Shown in pieces: positions 1-9,133 of a stretch of 64,000 nucleotides of DNA. Made by a program: the position numbers and the translations under genes. The stretch lies in assembly GCA_001858525.1 (NCBI GenBank), contig LAPX01000004.1, positions 248,001 to 312,000 of the forward strand, given 5' to 3'. This DNA is from Vampirovibrio chlorellavorus (GTDB lineage: Bacteria; Cyanobacteriota; Vampirovibrionia; Vampirovibrionales; Vampirovibrionaceae). The stretch's first letter is position 1. Each line of letters opens with the position of its first letter. Below the pieces are notes generated by a model that saw nothing but the letters and a program-made list of their open reading frames with translations, was not told the DNA's origin and made no database searches.

Positions 1-2
1 TT

Positions 3-1424
3 TCAGCCCGCTTTTTCAGTGCCGTCACCGCCAGCGCCACCGTGGGCATGATTTACGCCTTTGGCCGCCATTTTATTTCTCGTCAGTTTGGGCTTTATGC
101 AGCGTTAATTTTGGCCTCCAGCGTTCTGTTCATTGGCATTGCCCGCATGTCCATTACTGATATGACCCTGGCCTGCTTTATGACCGGCACCACCTTGTGC
201 TTATTTGTGGCCGCCCATCGCAATTTAAAATGGTGGCTGGCAGCGGGAGTCATTGCCGGGTTGGGCATTTTAACCAAAGGCCCGGTAGCCCTGATTATCC
301 CCGGCGCCATTTTCACGCTCTATACACTAGTCATTGGGCAATTCAAGCGCTGCCTCCTCAACCGGTGGATGCCTCTGGCTATTCTAATCGCCCTCTTCAT
401 TGCGGCGCCATGGTACTGGGCCATTTACCAAGAGAATGGCCCTATCTTTATTGAATCTCAGTTCATGAACAACGTGACACGTTACTCCGACGTGGTTTCC
501 GGGCACAAACAACCGCCCTATTTTTATACACTGGTTTTGCTCGCCGGATTTTTACCCTGGACGGCCTACTTGCCCGCCGCCCTCCGCAATCTGTGGCAGT
601 CATTCCGAACCAATCATCAACAATTAGTTGACCAACAAGCCTTTCACTACCTGATCCCCTTGTACGGTCTGGTGTGGACCTGCTTTGTCTTTGGATTCTT
701 CAGCCTGGGCAGCACCAAATTGCTGACCTACATTCTGCCCCTGTTCCCCGCATTGGCCCTGATGACAGCCAGCGTTTGGCACCCACTTTCCCAAAGCAGC
801 ACGCAAAAATCAAACACTAGCTGGCGCTGGATGCTGATTCCAAGCCTGATTTTACCCCTCAGCACTTTGATTGGAGGCTCGGTTTTTATAAGCAATATGG
901 AAAAACTCCTCCCCCGGGAAGCGGCTGGTATTGAGGCCAATGGCTACAATGTGGCCGCAGTATTGGTACTCCTCGGCGGGTCGGTGGCCACCAGTTGGTT
1001 ACTGAGCCGGAAAAAAGCAAAACAGGCGCTTTTCGTGCAAACTTCCACTATTTTTCTGCTGGTAATGGTTGCCCTACAGGGCATTGTCCCCAATATCAGC
1101 CAGGCTGCCCAAAGTGTTATGATGAACTACCTGCAAAAAACCAATGGCCAACCGCTGATACTCTATGAAATTCAACGGACCAGCCTGACGTTTTACGGAA
1201 AGCGCCGCATTCCCCGCTTCGTGGAAGAACAAGCCCCCGCCCTGCTGGCCGAGCTCCAGCAACACCCACAAAGCTTTATCATTACTAAAAATGAGCACTT
1301 GAACACCCTTCGCCCCTTAATCCCCCACGCCTTAGAATTAACGGTTGTTGAAAATGACCGTGTTTATAGTTTACTTTCTGTACGCAAACGGCAAAATGCC
1401 ACACCACAGGAAACCCGACCATGA
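3..1424 (+). CDS. ArnT-like lipid-linked glycosyltransferase (PMT/GT83 family), 5' partial
   Basis: The reading frame is open to the left edge, so the N-terminus, which should carry the catalytic Asp/Glu loop, lies outside the window. The visible part has many hydrophobic segments and the family pattern of a loop reading ARMSITDMTLACF, matching the 'ARMATTDMPL' region of ArnT-like enzymes, followed by a soluble C-terminal tail from about residue 370. Family members move a sugar from a polyprenyl-phosphate carrier to lipid A or another envelope acceptor on the periplasmic face. Its stop overlaps the start of the next gene (ATGA), so it is co-translated with the GT2 enzyme that probably makes the lipid-linked donor. 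The substrate cannot be told from sequence. Family is fairly sure, specificity is not. Confidence 0.82.
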   Translation, partial: SARFFSAVTASATVGMIYAFGRHFISRQFGLYAALILASSVLFIGIARMSITDMTLACFMTGTTLCLFVAAHRNLKWWLAAGVIAGLGILTKGPVALIIPGAIFTLYTLVIGQFKRCLLNRWMPLAILIALFIAAPWYWAIYQENGPIFIESQFMNNVTRYSDVVSGHKQPPYFYTLVLLAGFLPWTAYLPAALRNLWQSFRTNHQQLVDQQAFHYLIPLYGLVWTCFVFGFFSLGSTKLLTYILPLFPALALMTASVWHPLSQSSTQKSNTSWRWMLIPSLILPLSTLIGGSVFISNMEKLLPREAAGIEANGYNVAAVLVLLGGSVATSWLLSRKKAKQALFVQTSTIFLLVMVALQGIVPNISQAAQSVMMNYLQKTNGQPLILYEIQRTSLTFYGKRRIPRFVEEQAPALLAELQQHPQSFIITKNEHLNTLRPLIPHALELTVVENDRVYSLLSVRKRQNATPQETRP

Positions 1425-2467
1425 CCGCAGCGAACACCCTCTCCAGCCTTCCCCACCGACAATTTTCCCACACGGTGGATGTTTCCTTCATTATTCCGGT
1501 TTACAACGAAGTGGACAACGTGGACGCCCTGATTCGAGAGGTGGCCCAGACTGGCTACCGGCTGAATCGCTCCTTTGAAATGGTTCTGGTCGACGATGGT
1601 TCCAAGGATGGCACGGTGCAAGCACTGCGCCATTTAAGCGATGAATTTCCCCAATTGCGAGTGGTTTGCCTGAAACGCAACTTTGGACAAACGGCCGCCA
1701 CCGCTGCGGGTTTTCGTTACGCCCAAGGCAAGTATTTTGTGACGCTGGATGGCGATTTGCAGAACGATCCGGCTCAGGTGCCTGAAATTGTGGACATGCT
1801 GGAAGCAGAGAACCTGGATATCGTTTGTGGCTGGCGCAAACACCGCCAAGACAAGGCCTTGACCCGCAAGTTACCTTCCATGATTGCCAATCGCATTATT
1901 GGGGCTTCCACTGGGGTTAAAATCCACGACTATGGCTGCTCCTTAAAAGTATATCGGGCCGAAGTGGCTAAAGAAGTTCCACTATATGGCGAAATGCACC
2001 GCTTTATTCCGGCCCTGGCTAGCATTGATGGAGCCGTCATCAAGGAAGTACCGGTCAACCACCGTCCCCGAGTGGCGGGAACCAGCAAATACGGTCTGTC
2101 CAGAACCTTTAAAGTCATTCTGGACTTACTCACCGTACTGTTCCTCAAGCGTTTCCTGACCCGTCCTCTGCACATGTTTGGCCGAGCTGGCTTCGCCTTT
2201 TTCTTTGTGGGCGCTCTCATTTTAGGCTCGTTGGTCGTGGATAAACTATTCTTTGGCCACGATATCGGCACCCGCCCCCTGTTATTGCTGGGTGTGCTGA
2301 TGTTTTTAACCGGCATTCAGCTAATCAGCACCGGTATGATTGCCGAAATTCAGGCCCGCACCTACTTCGAATCGCAGGACAAGCCCATTTACAAGGTCCG
2401 CGAAGTTATTCAGCACGAAACGCTTCAAAATGAACACTCGCACCTTGGCCAGTCCATCGCACGCTAA
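1421..2467 (+). CDS. Polyprenyl-phosphate glycosyltransferase, GT2 family (ArnC/GtrB-like)
   Basis: A 348-residue protein with an N-terminal GT-A fold: VSFIIPVYNEVDNV, then VLVDDGSKDGT and the metal-binding LDGDLQNDP. Two hydrophobic segments near residues 245-270 and 285-310 would anchor it in the inner membrane, as in DPM1/GtrB/ArnC enzymes. These enzymes transfer a sugar from a nucleotide donor to undecaprenyl phosphate on the cytoplasmic face. It overlaps the upstream ArnT-like gene by 4 bases and the downstream membrane gene by 38 bases, giving a tight three-gene operon: make the lipid-linked sugar, move it, transfer it. Whether the sugar is an aminoarabinose derivative is not shown, because no other arn genes are present in the window. 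Confidence 0.87.
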   Translation: MTAANTLSSLPHRQFSHTVDVSFIIPVYNEVDNVDALIREVAQTGYRLNRSFEMVLVDDGSKDGTVQALRHLSDEFPQLRVVCLKRNFGQTAATAAGFRYAQGKYFVTLDGDLQNDPAQVPEIVDMLEAENLDIVCGWRKHRQDKALTRKLPSMIANRIIGASTGVKIHDYGCSLKVYRAEVAKEVPLYGEMHRFIPALASIDGAVIKEVPVNHRPRVAGTSKYGLSRTFKVILDLLTVLFLKRFLTRPLHMFGRAGFAFFFVGALILGSLVVDKLFFGHDIGTRPLLLLGVLMFLTGIQLISTGMIAEIQARTYFESQDKPIYKVREVIQHETLQNEHSHLGQSIAR

Positions 2468-3473
2468 ACCAAAGCCTTCGTTCTCGCCCAAACAGGCCTT
2501 AAAAATCCTGATTAGCGTGGTATTGCTAGGCTTTTTACTGCAACACATCGGGCTGGAGAATATCCTGCACAAGTTATCCAAGGCCAACCTGTGGTTTATT
2601 CCGGTGGGTGTGGTAGTTTACCTGGTGGGTCAACTGATCAGCGCTTATCGCTGGAAGTTTTTAAGCGCCGCCCTGGACTTCAAACTGGCCCTCCGGGAGT
2701 TTTACGACTACTACCTGATTGGCATGTTTTTTAACCTGTTTTTACCCGGCGCCATTGGGGGCGATGTTTTACGCCTTTACTATCTGGCCAAAAGCACGGG
2801 TCGCCGCAAACGGGAAGCGCTACTCACCCTGCTGGCCGAGCGAGGCGTTGGACTGGTGGCACTTTTACTGCTGACCAGCGCCGTTTGTCTCAGCCCAGCC
2901 CTGCACGGCACTCACTTGGCTATTCCGGTAAAACTGCCCTTCCTGCAACAGCCACTGAACTTTGACTTGAGTGTGTTGCTGGTCGGTTTCTCCAGCCTGC
3001 TGCTACTGGGCTACTTTTGTTTGTGGCTGGTGCCTTTGCAAGCGTTGACCCAACGATTCCCCAAGCTGGCCTTGCTGGAGCAGGCCAAGGTGTACTGGGC
3101 CAATGTGGGCTTATTGGCAAAATCCGTATCGATCTCTTTGTTTGTGCACGGCATGATGATTGTGATGCATTTGCTCATTGCTCAAGCCCTGCACACTTCG
3201 GTCAACCCCTTTTACATGACCGTGGTTTACGGCGTGGTTTCACTGGCCAGTGTTTTGCCAATTGCTTTTAACGGCTTTGGGGTGCGAGAGGGCGCTTATT
3301 TACTGCTGCTCACCAAGGCAGGCCTTCAACCGGATACCGCCTTGGCTTTTGCTGTGTATTGGGACATTATTTCCACCTGCACATCGCTGATAGGTGGTCT
3401 AGTTCTGCTGAAAGGACACTATAAAACCCCTACAGCTGAAGAACAGGCCGATTTGAGTGACGAATTGGTCTAA
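2430..3473 (+). CDS. LPG synthase-like integral membrane protein (UPF0104/AglD family)
   Basis: A 347-residue polytopic protein. The start at 2430 (MNTRTLASPSHAK) is chosen because it gives a short overlap with the upstream gene and the normal family N-terminus, a first membrane span ISVVLLGFLLQHIGLENIL; a longer frame from 2340 would lie wholly inside the GT2 gene. The family marker region LPGAIGGDVLRLYYLAK is present, as is a later NGFGVREGAYLLLL segment. This is the flippase-like membrane domain seen in MprF and in many stand-alone proteins linked to lipid-carrier glycosyltransferases. The C-terminal synthetase domain of MprF is absent, so it should not aminoacylate lipids. A role in moving or presenting the lipid-linked sugar is inferred from the operon. 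Confidence 0.82.
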   Translation: MNTRTLASPSHAKPKPSFSPKQALKILISVVLLGFLLQHIGLENILHKLSKANLWFIPVGVVVYLVGQLISAYRWKFLSAALDFKLALREFYDYYLIGMFFNLFLPGAIGGDVLRLYYLAKSTGRRKREALLTLLAERGVGLVALLLLTSAVCLSPALHGTHLAIPVKLPFLQQPLNFDLSVLLVGFSSLLLLGYFCLWLVPLQALTQRFPKLALLEQAKVYWANVGLLAKSVSISLFVHGMMIVMHLLIAQALHTSVNPFYMTVVYGVVSLASVLPIAFNGFGVREGAYLLLLTKAGLQPDTALAFAVYWDIISTCTSLIGGLVLLKGHYKTPTAEEQADLSDELV

Positions 3474-3701
3474 TGTTTTTTCAACGCAAAAGTGCTGACC
3501 CTTCTGTTTTTAATAGCTCAACCTGCGGAATCACCAAAGGCAGCTCTGAGTAATCAGGCCCTGCACATGGCTTTTACCAAGATGCTGTTTCCCAAAATGA
3601 TCTGCTTGTGGGACAATTTTGGTATCTGTAGGAAAATGCCCAGATATTGATTTCTTTTTTTAGTTCTCTAACTTTCAGACCACAATGATGAGGTTTACGT
3701 T

Positions 3702-5645
3702 TTGAAAAGCCGTTTGCTCCCCATACATCAGCCGCCCCTAATGCTGGCATTGTTGGCCCTTTCCATCGGCGTTTCCACTTCTGTAAGCCAGGCTTGGGCA
3801 CAAGATGCCTTGGCCCCAGCCGGGGACGTCACTTCCACCGAGGAAAATACCCCCACCCCGCTCAGCGAGTTCGCCCCCGATGAAGTTCGGGCCGCCCGCG
3901 ATCAGCGCTATGACCAAGGTCTGACCGTCAACAAAATCAGTATTGAAGGCAATCGACTGGTTCAGTCGGACAAAATTAAAGATTCCATGATCATGCGCCC
4001 TGGCAGCTTGTACAGCAAAAACACGCTGAAAGATGACTTGCGCCGCATCTATGACATGGGCTACTTCACGGAAAAAATCAAAGCCGTGCCCGTTTCCACC
4101 AGTGAAGGCATTGTGTTGCGCATTGTGGTGCAAGAGAACGCGCCCGTGACCGGCGTTCACATTGAAGGCAACTCCATTATCGAAGACAGCGAACTTCAGG
4201 CCATTTTCGCCAAGCAAACCGGCATGCCCCAGAACATCGGGCAGCTGAATGAAAGCATTGAGAAGGTGGAAAAGCTATACGCTGACAAAGGCTACGTGCT
4301 GGCCCGTGTTTCCAACATTGAAGACGATCCGGATGGGGTCATTAACCTTAAAATCAATGAGGGCACCATTGATAAGGTGCAATTTGTGGGCAACCGCAAA
4401 ACCAAAGATTTCGTCATTAAGCGCCTAATGACCACCAAAGTTGGCGATGTTTACAACGAAAAAGCGCTGGCGGACGACCTGAAACGTGTTTTCGGCACCC
4501 AGGCCTTCTCCGATGTGCGCCGCGTCATTACCGCATCACCAGACAACCCGGACAAATACAACCTGACGGTTGAGGTGGATGAAAAACGCACCGGCTCCAT
4601 TTCTGTGGGCGGTGGCGTGGACACCAACACCGGTCTGTTTGGCTCGCTCGGCTATAGCGACCCCAATTTCCTGGGACGCGGACAAAACGTCAACTCTATT
4701 TTCGCGGTGGGTAGCGGTATTATTGGCCGGGATCGCAACACCCAGGCCAGCGCCCGCACCTATCAGTTCGATGTAGGCTGGAGCGATCCCAGCTTCATGA
4801 ACACGCCCAACTCACTCAGTGCCAACCTCTATGGCCGTGACTACTCCAGCTTCAACATCCCCTTGGGTATTGAGCGCCGGATTGGTACCGAAGTGGCCTG
4901 GGGCGCGCCGCTGATGAAATACAAAAATACTTCTGTGGGCTTGAGCCTGCGGGGTGAAAACGTCCGGATTCGGGACTTTGCCGATAATAACGACTTAAAA
5001 GAATTCGGTATTTCCAGCTCTGATCGCAAAGACCAGCTCAAAGGCGGTACCTTTGTGTCGCTGTCACCCACGCTGGCGTTCGACACCCGGAATAACCGCT
5101 TCAATCCTACTTCCGGCTGGCTGAACACCGTGTCCCTGACCGGTGCTTATGGCTTAAGCAACAACTCCTACGGCATGGTCAGCGCCAACCTGAGAAAGTA
5201 CATCAAAATCCGGGAAGGCATCACCCTGGCCTTAAACGCACAAGGCGGCAATTCGCTATTGGGTGATATCCCGGAATTCAACATGTTCCGCATGGGCGGC
5301 GCTTACTCGGTTCGGGGCTTCCAGGAAGGCGGTCTGGGGATTGGGAACGGCTACCTGTTAAGTTCTGCTGAATTACGGGCCAAAGTGCCCATGATTGGCA
5401 GAATGAAAAACATTCCGGTACTCAACAGCCTCAGTCTGGCTACATTCCTGGATGCTGGTACTGTCATAGGCGAGTCCAACTTCAACAATGTGTTTAATCG
5501 CACCGGCCGCGGCATGTCCACCGGTCTGGGGATTCGCCTGAATATGCCGGGCGTTGGCCCCATTCGAATTGACTATGCCATTCCCATTGCGGGGGGTGGC
5601 AAATACAACCGGGCCTGGAACTTTGGGGTCGGCGAGAAATTCTAG
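3702..5645 (+). CDS. bamA: BamA/Omp85 outer membrane assembly protein, three POTRA domains
   Basis: A 647-residue Omp85 protein. TTG at 3702 is taken as the start because GAGG lies about 9 bases upstream and the ATGs at 3685 and 3688 are out of frame. A signal peptide ends near AWAQ/DAL. Three POTRA repeats follow at roughly residues 54-130, 131-210 and 211-295 (VNKISIEGNRLV, VTGVHIEGNSII, IDKVQFVGNRKT), then a 16-strand-type barrel with the lid-lock motif VRGF near residue 535 and a C-terminal Phe. Three POTRAs instead of the proteobacterial five resembles cyanobacterial Omp85. It inserts outer membrane proteins and sits just upstream of its usual partner, a Skp/OmpH chaperone. Confidence 0.93.
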   Translation: MKSRLLPIHQPPLMLALLALSIGVSTSVSQAWAQDALAPAGDVTSTEENTPTPLSEFAPDEVRAARDQRYDQGLTVNKISIEGNRLVQSDKIKDSMIMRPGSLYSKNTLKDDLRRIYDMGYFTEKIKAVPVSTSEGIVLRIVVQENAPVTGVHIEGNSIIEDSELQAIFAKQTGMPQNIGQLNESIEKVEKLYADKGYVLARVSNIEDDPDGVINLKINEGTIDKVQFVGNRKTKDFVIKRLMTTKVGDVYNEKALADDLKRVFGTQAFSDVRRVITASPDNPDKYNLTVEVDEKRTGSISVGGGVDTNTGLFGSLGYSDPNFLGRGQNVNSIFAVGSGIIGRDRNTQASARTYQFDVGWSDPSFMNTPNSLSANLYGRDYSSFNIPLGIERRIGTEVAWGAPLMKYKNTSVGLSLRGENVRIRDFADNNDLKEFGISSSDRKDQLKGGTFVSLSPTLAFDTRNNRFNPTSGWLNTVSLTGAYGLSNNSYGMVSANLRKYIKIREGITLALNAQGGNSLLGDIPEFNMFRMGGAYSVRGFQEGGLGIGNGYLLSSAELRAKVPMIGRMKNIPVLNSLSLATFLDAGTVIGESNFNNVFNRTGRGMSTGLGIRLNMPGVGPIRIDYAIPIAGGGKYNRAWNFGVGEKF

Positions 5646-5768
5646 CCCGTGCTGACGAAAAATTGCTCAGGAACAAGACTCTGCCTTTTGCATCTTGTTC
5701 AATATAGCAATTTCTGAAATAATCGACAGCATTGCTTGTCTGTTTGTCCAAAGGAGTTTTTATTATCC

Positions 5769-6251
5769 ATGAGACGTATCCTGACGATTGTCCTCTCCGT
5801 TCTGGTCATTGGGTTGGGTAGCCTACGGGCAGCTCAGGCGGCTGATACCATTGGCACCATCGACTACGAAAAATTGATCCGCTCTTACAACAAGGCCCAA
5901 ATGTTTAACGATGATATGAAGGCCAAAGAAGCTGATCTGGAAAAAATGCAGGCCGAATTCGTAAAGCAAATTCGGGAAGCCAAAACCAAACAGCCCAACA
6001 ACCCGGTGGCTGTGGATCAATTACAGAAAAGCCTGGAAGACAAGCTGGCTGCCAAGGTTAATGAATACCGCGACACTCAGGCTGCCAAAGCCAAAAGCCT
6101 GGAAACTTCTATGACCACTACCATTGAAGAAGTGGCTCGCAGCAAGAACCTGTCCGTCATTATTGCCAAACAATCCGTGTTTGTGGGCGGTACCGACATT
6201 ACCAATGAGGTGCTCTCCAAATTGAACGCAGGCACCCCAGACGTTAAATAG
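5769..6251 (+). CDS. skp: Skp/OmpH family periplasmic chaperone
   Basis: A 160-residue precursor with a clear signal peptide (MRRILTIVLSVLVIGLGSL, cleavage after AAQA). The mature protein is mostly charged helix, as expected for the long coiled-coil arms of Skp, between a short N-terminal strand (IGTIDYEKLI) and a C-terminal strand with LSVIIAKQSVFVGGTDIT, the usual OmpH ending. The ATG at 5769 is preferred over an in-frame TTG at 5736, because the longer form would put a polar stretch before the signal peptide; AAGGAG lies 12 bases upstream. It holds unfolded outer membrane proteins for the BamA encoded immediately upstream. A terminator follows. Confidence 0.9.
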   Translation: MRRILTIVLSVLVIGLGSLRAAQAADTIGTIDYEKLIRSYNKAQMFNDDMKAKEADLEKMQAEFVKQIREAKTKQPNNPVAVDQLQKSLEDKLAAKVNEYRDTQAAKAKSLETSMTTTIEEVARSKNLSVIIAKQSVFVGGTDITNEVLSKLNAGTPDVK

Positions 6252-6279
6252 GCACTGCATTCAAAACCAAAACATCATC

Positions 6280-6312
6280 AAAAAGCCAGGCTGCCCGCAG
6301 TCTGGCTTTTTA
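6280..6312 (+). terminator. Rho-independent terminator after skp
   Basis: A 10-bp perfect stem (AAAAAGCCAG at 6280-6289 with CTGGCTTTTT at 6302-6311) with a 12-base loop and a T-run. It ends the bamA-skp unit before mutS. Confidence 0.85.
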
Positions 6313-6377
6313 CATGTGAGACTTACCCAAGGGCATATTTACAGTGTTTAACCTGGCCAGACTTTGGCCCCTAATCT

Positions 6378-6392
6378 TGCTAGAATCAAAAC
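6378..6392 (+). promoter_or_regulatory. Extended -10 promoter abutting the mutS start
   Basis: TGCTAGAAT at 6378-6386 is an extended -10 element. Only 6 bases separate it from the mutS ATG at 6393, so transcription should begin at or next to the start codon and give a leaderless mRNA. No Shine-Dalgarno sequence is present. A -35 box is not evident. Confidence 0.45.
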
Positions 6393-9008
6393 ATGAGAGA
6401 GCTCGCTTCCCCTGAAAACACCCCCAAAGTGCCCACTGGCAAACAGGGCCACTACGACACCCTTCATTCCATGTCGGTGGATCCGAATGGGGCCACACCC
6501 ATGGTCAGTCAATTTTTGACGGTTAAATCCGAGTATCCGGGAATTATACTGTTTTACCGCATGGGAGATTTTTACGAAACTTTTTTTGAGGATGCTCTGA
6601 TTACGGCGCGGGTGCTGGAAATTACCCTGACCGGACGTGACGCGGGGAAAGCAGGCCGCATTCCCATGGCCGGTATTCCGGTCAAAGCAGCAGAAGCCTA
6701 TTTAACCAAGCTGTTGTCTCAAAATTTAAAAGTGGCCATTTGTGAGCAAATGGAAGATCCCAGTCAAGCCAAGGGCTTGGTCAAACGGCAAGTGGTACGG
6801 GTCCTTTCCAGCGGAACCATTACCGAACAATCTTTGCTCCGCCCAGAGGAAAATAACTTTCTGGCGGCCCTCCACATTCAATCCCAGCAAACTTGCGGGC
6901 TGGCCTACTGCGATGTCACCACCGGAGAATTCCGAGTCACTGAATTGAGCTTTCTGGAACTGCTGTCCGAACTGGATCGCATCCGTCCCGTGGAGATTTT
7001 GGTGAAAGGCCGCAAACGCAAGGCCACTTCCATTCACGAACTGGATAGCTTTATCGCCGATGTGCCGCCGGAAATCAGTGAGAACTACCGCTGCACCCCG
7101 CTGCCAGAAGGCGCTTTTCAGGTTTCCGATACCCGACGTGGTCTACTGGATCTTTTTCAAGTGGCCTCACTGGAAGGCTTTGGCCTGGAAGATCGCCCCT
7201 GCGCTTTACAGGCCGCTGGCACCATTGGCTATTACATCAGCCGGAACTTTCTGGATCAACTGCCCGTATTCAACGGCATTCGGCTCTATTCGCTTCAGCA
7301 AACCGTGACCATGAACACCACGGCCCGCCGCAATCTGGAGTTACTCTCCACAGCCAAAAACGGCCAAGTGGAAGGCAGCCTGTTGTGGGTACTCAACCAG
7401 ACCTGCACCAGTATGGGCGCCCGCTTGTTACGCCAGTGGATCAGCCAGCCCCTAACCCACTTACCAGAGATTGAATCTCGACTGGACGGAGTGGAAGAAC
7501 TGGTACGACATGCGGACATTCGAGAATCGGTGCGCCACTTGCTGCCCGATATTTACGACATCGAGCGCCTTAGCACCAAGGTGGCCAATTTTAGCGCCAG
7601 TCCTCGGGATTTAATTGCCCTCAAGCATTCCATAGCTCGCTTGCCAGATTTATCCAACCTGCTCAAGCCTTTGGAAAGCTTTTATTTAAACCGCATGCAG
7701 GACTTTCCCCCGGAACTCTTCAAGATGATGGCCCTGATCGAGCAGGCCATTGATGATTCTCCCAGCCTGAATTTGAAGGAGGGCGGCATCATTAAGACCG
7801 GTTTCCACGCCCAACTGGATCAGATGCGGGAATTGGTGCGCAATCATGAGACCTGGCTGGCTCAGTACGAACAGGAACAACGGGATCGAACCGGCATTAA
7901 GACACTGAAGGTGTCGTTCAACAGCGCTTTTGGTTATTTTATTGAGGTCACCCGGGCCAACAGTGGGGCCGTGCCCGCCGATTACCACCGGAAGCAAACC
8001 TTAACCAACGCTGAGCGCTACACCACCGACATTTTAAAGACCCACGAAGCTCAGGTGCTAGACGCTCAGAGCAACCAGTACGAGCTGGAATACAACCTGT
8101 TTATGGATTTGCGGCAAAAGCTGCTGGCCTACGCCCATATCGTGGCCGACTCCGCCCAACGGGTAGCCGTACTGGATGTATTGCAATCGTTAGCCACCGT
8201 GGCCGTCGAACAAAATTACGTGCGCCCGCACGTGGATGACTCTCTGGAAATCAACTTGCAGCAAAGCCGCCACCCGGTGGTGGAAAAAATCCTGCCATTG
8301 GGACGCTTTGTGCCCAACAACGTGGCCTTGTCCGCCGATCCTGAGGCACTGCAAATCCCGCAAATGATGATTATTACCGGTCCCAACATGGCCGGGAAAT
8401 CAACTTATATGCGACAGGTGGCTCAAATCATTTTAATGGCCCAGATGGGGTCGTTTGTACCAGCCAGTTATGCCCGCATTGGCCTAGTGGATGGCATTTA
8501 CACCCGGGTGGGCGCAGTGGACGATCTCTCCAGCGGGCAATCCACGTTTATGGTGGAAATGAACGAAACGGCGCAAATACTGCACGGGGCCACCCGCCGC
8601 AGTCTGGTATTACTGGATGAAGTGGGTCGGGGCACCAGCACCTACGACGGGGTTTCCATCGCCTGGGCCGTATCCGAGTATATGACCCAGCGTATGGGCT
8701 GCCGCACCCTGTTTGCCACCCATTACCATGAGCTGAACACGCTGGAGCAGAATTATCCCAAAATCGTCAATTACCGGGTTTGTGTGGCTGAAGCGGACGG
8801 GGAAATTGAATTTTTACACACGGTGGAACCGGGAGCGGCCCAAAAGAGCTACGGCATTCAGGTGGCCAAAATGGCCGGATTGCCGGTGGAAATTATCCAC
8901 AAAGCAGAAGCCATATTGAGCCAGATGCAACGAAAAGAGCTGGCAGCGGTCAGCACAAAAGCTTCCCGCGAGGAGGTTTTGGAAACCCCACAGCTGAGCT
9001 TGTTTTAG
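6393..9008 (+). CDS. mutS: DNA mismatch repair protein MutS
   Basis: An 871-residue MutS of normal length. The mismatch-binding domain carries YPGIILFYRMGDFYETFFEDA with the conserved F-x-E type Phe/Glu pair, followed by connector, lever and clamp regions. The ATPase has Walker A GPNMAGKS at residues 663-670, and later LVLLDEVGRGTSTYDG (Walker B and signature) and FATHYHEL. It binds mispaired bases and recruits MutL. The start at 6393 is not fixed by a ribosome site; in-frame ATGs at 6471 and 6501 would give a start closer to the usual MutS N-terminus. The promoter just upstream supports 6393. Confidence 0.96.
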   Translation: MRELASPENTPKVPTGKQGHYDTLHSMSVDPNGATPMVSQFLTVKSEYPGIILFYRMGDFYETFFEDALITARVLEITLTGRDAGKAGRIPMAGIPVKAAEAYLTKLLSQNLKVAICEQMEDPSQAKGLVKRQVVRVLSSGTITEQSLLRPEENNFLAALHIQSQQTCGLAYCDVTTGEFRVTELSFLELLSELDRIRPVEILVKGRKRKATSIHELDSFIADVPPEISENYRCTPLPEGAFQVSDTRRGLLDLFQVASLEGFGLEDRPCALQAAGTIGYYISRNFLDQLPVFNGIRLYSLQQTVTMNTTARRNLELLSTAKNGQVEGSLLWVLNQTCTSMGARLLRQWISQPLTHLPEIESRLDGVEELVRHADIRESVRHLLPDIYDIERLSTKVANFSASPRDLIALKHSIARLPDLSNLLKPLESFYLNRMQDFPPELFKMMALIEQAIDDSPSLNLKEGGIIKTGFHAQLDQMRELVRNHETWLAQYEQEQRDRTGIKTLKVSFNSAFGYFIEVTRANSGAVPADYHRKQTLTNAERYTTDILKTHEAQVLDAQSNQYELEYNLFMDLRQKLLAYAHIVADSAQRVAVLDVLQSLATVAVEQNYVRPHVDDSLEINLQQSRHPVVEKILPLGRFVPNNVALSADPEALQIPQMMIITGPNMAGKSTYMRQVAQIILMAQMGSFVPASYARIGLVDGIYTRVGAVDDLSSGQSTFMVEMNETAQILHGATRRSLVLLDEVGRGTSTYDGVSIAWAVSEYMTQRMGCRTLFATHYHELNTLEQNYPKIVNYRVCVAEADGEIEFLHTVEPGAAQKSYGIQVAKMAGLPVEIIHKAEAILSQMQRKELAAVSTKASREEVLETPQLSLF

Positions 9009-9133
9009 CGAGGCAGAGTTGCCGTAGCAGCCGCCATTACAGTACACTGGTGAGAACCCAAAATAGGACCCCGGTCTGTTTTCATTCCCAACGACCCGAT
9101 AATGCCATCAATCGAGAAAGCCACACACCGATC

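Noticed and set aside
3474-3701. Possible gene or RNA between the LPG-synthase-like gene and bamA
   Set aside because: The 228-base gap has no credible frame and no strong hairpin; short ATG frames before bamA stop at once.
9050-9133. Longer mnmE start at GTG 9050, also preceded by a -10-like TACAGT
   Set aside because: The extra 28 residues have no counterpart in the family and the ATG at 9134 gives the exact normal N-terminus.
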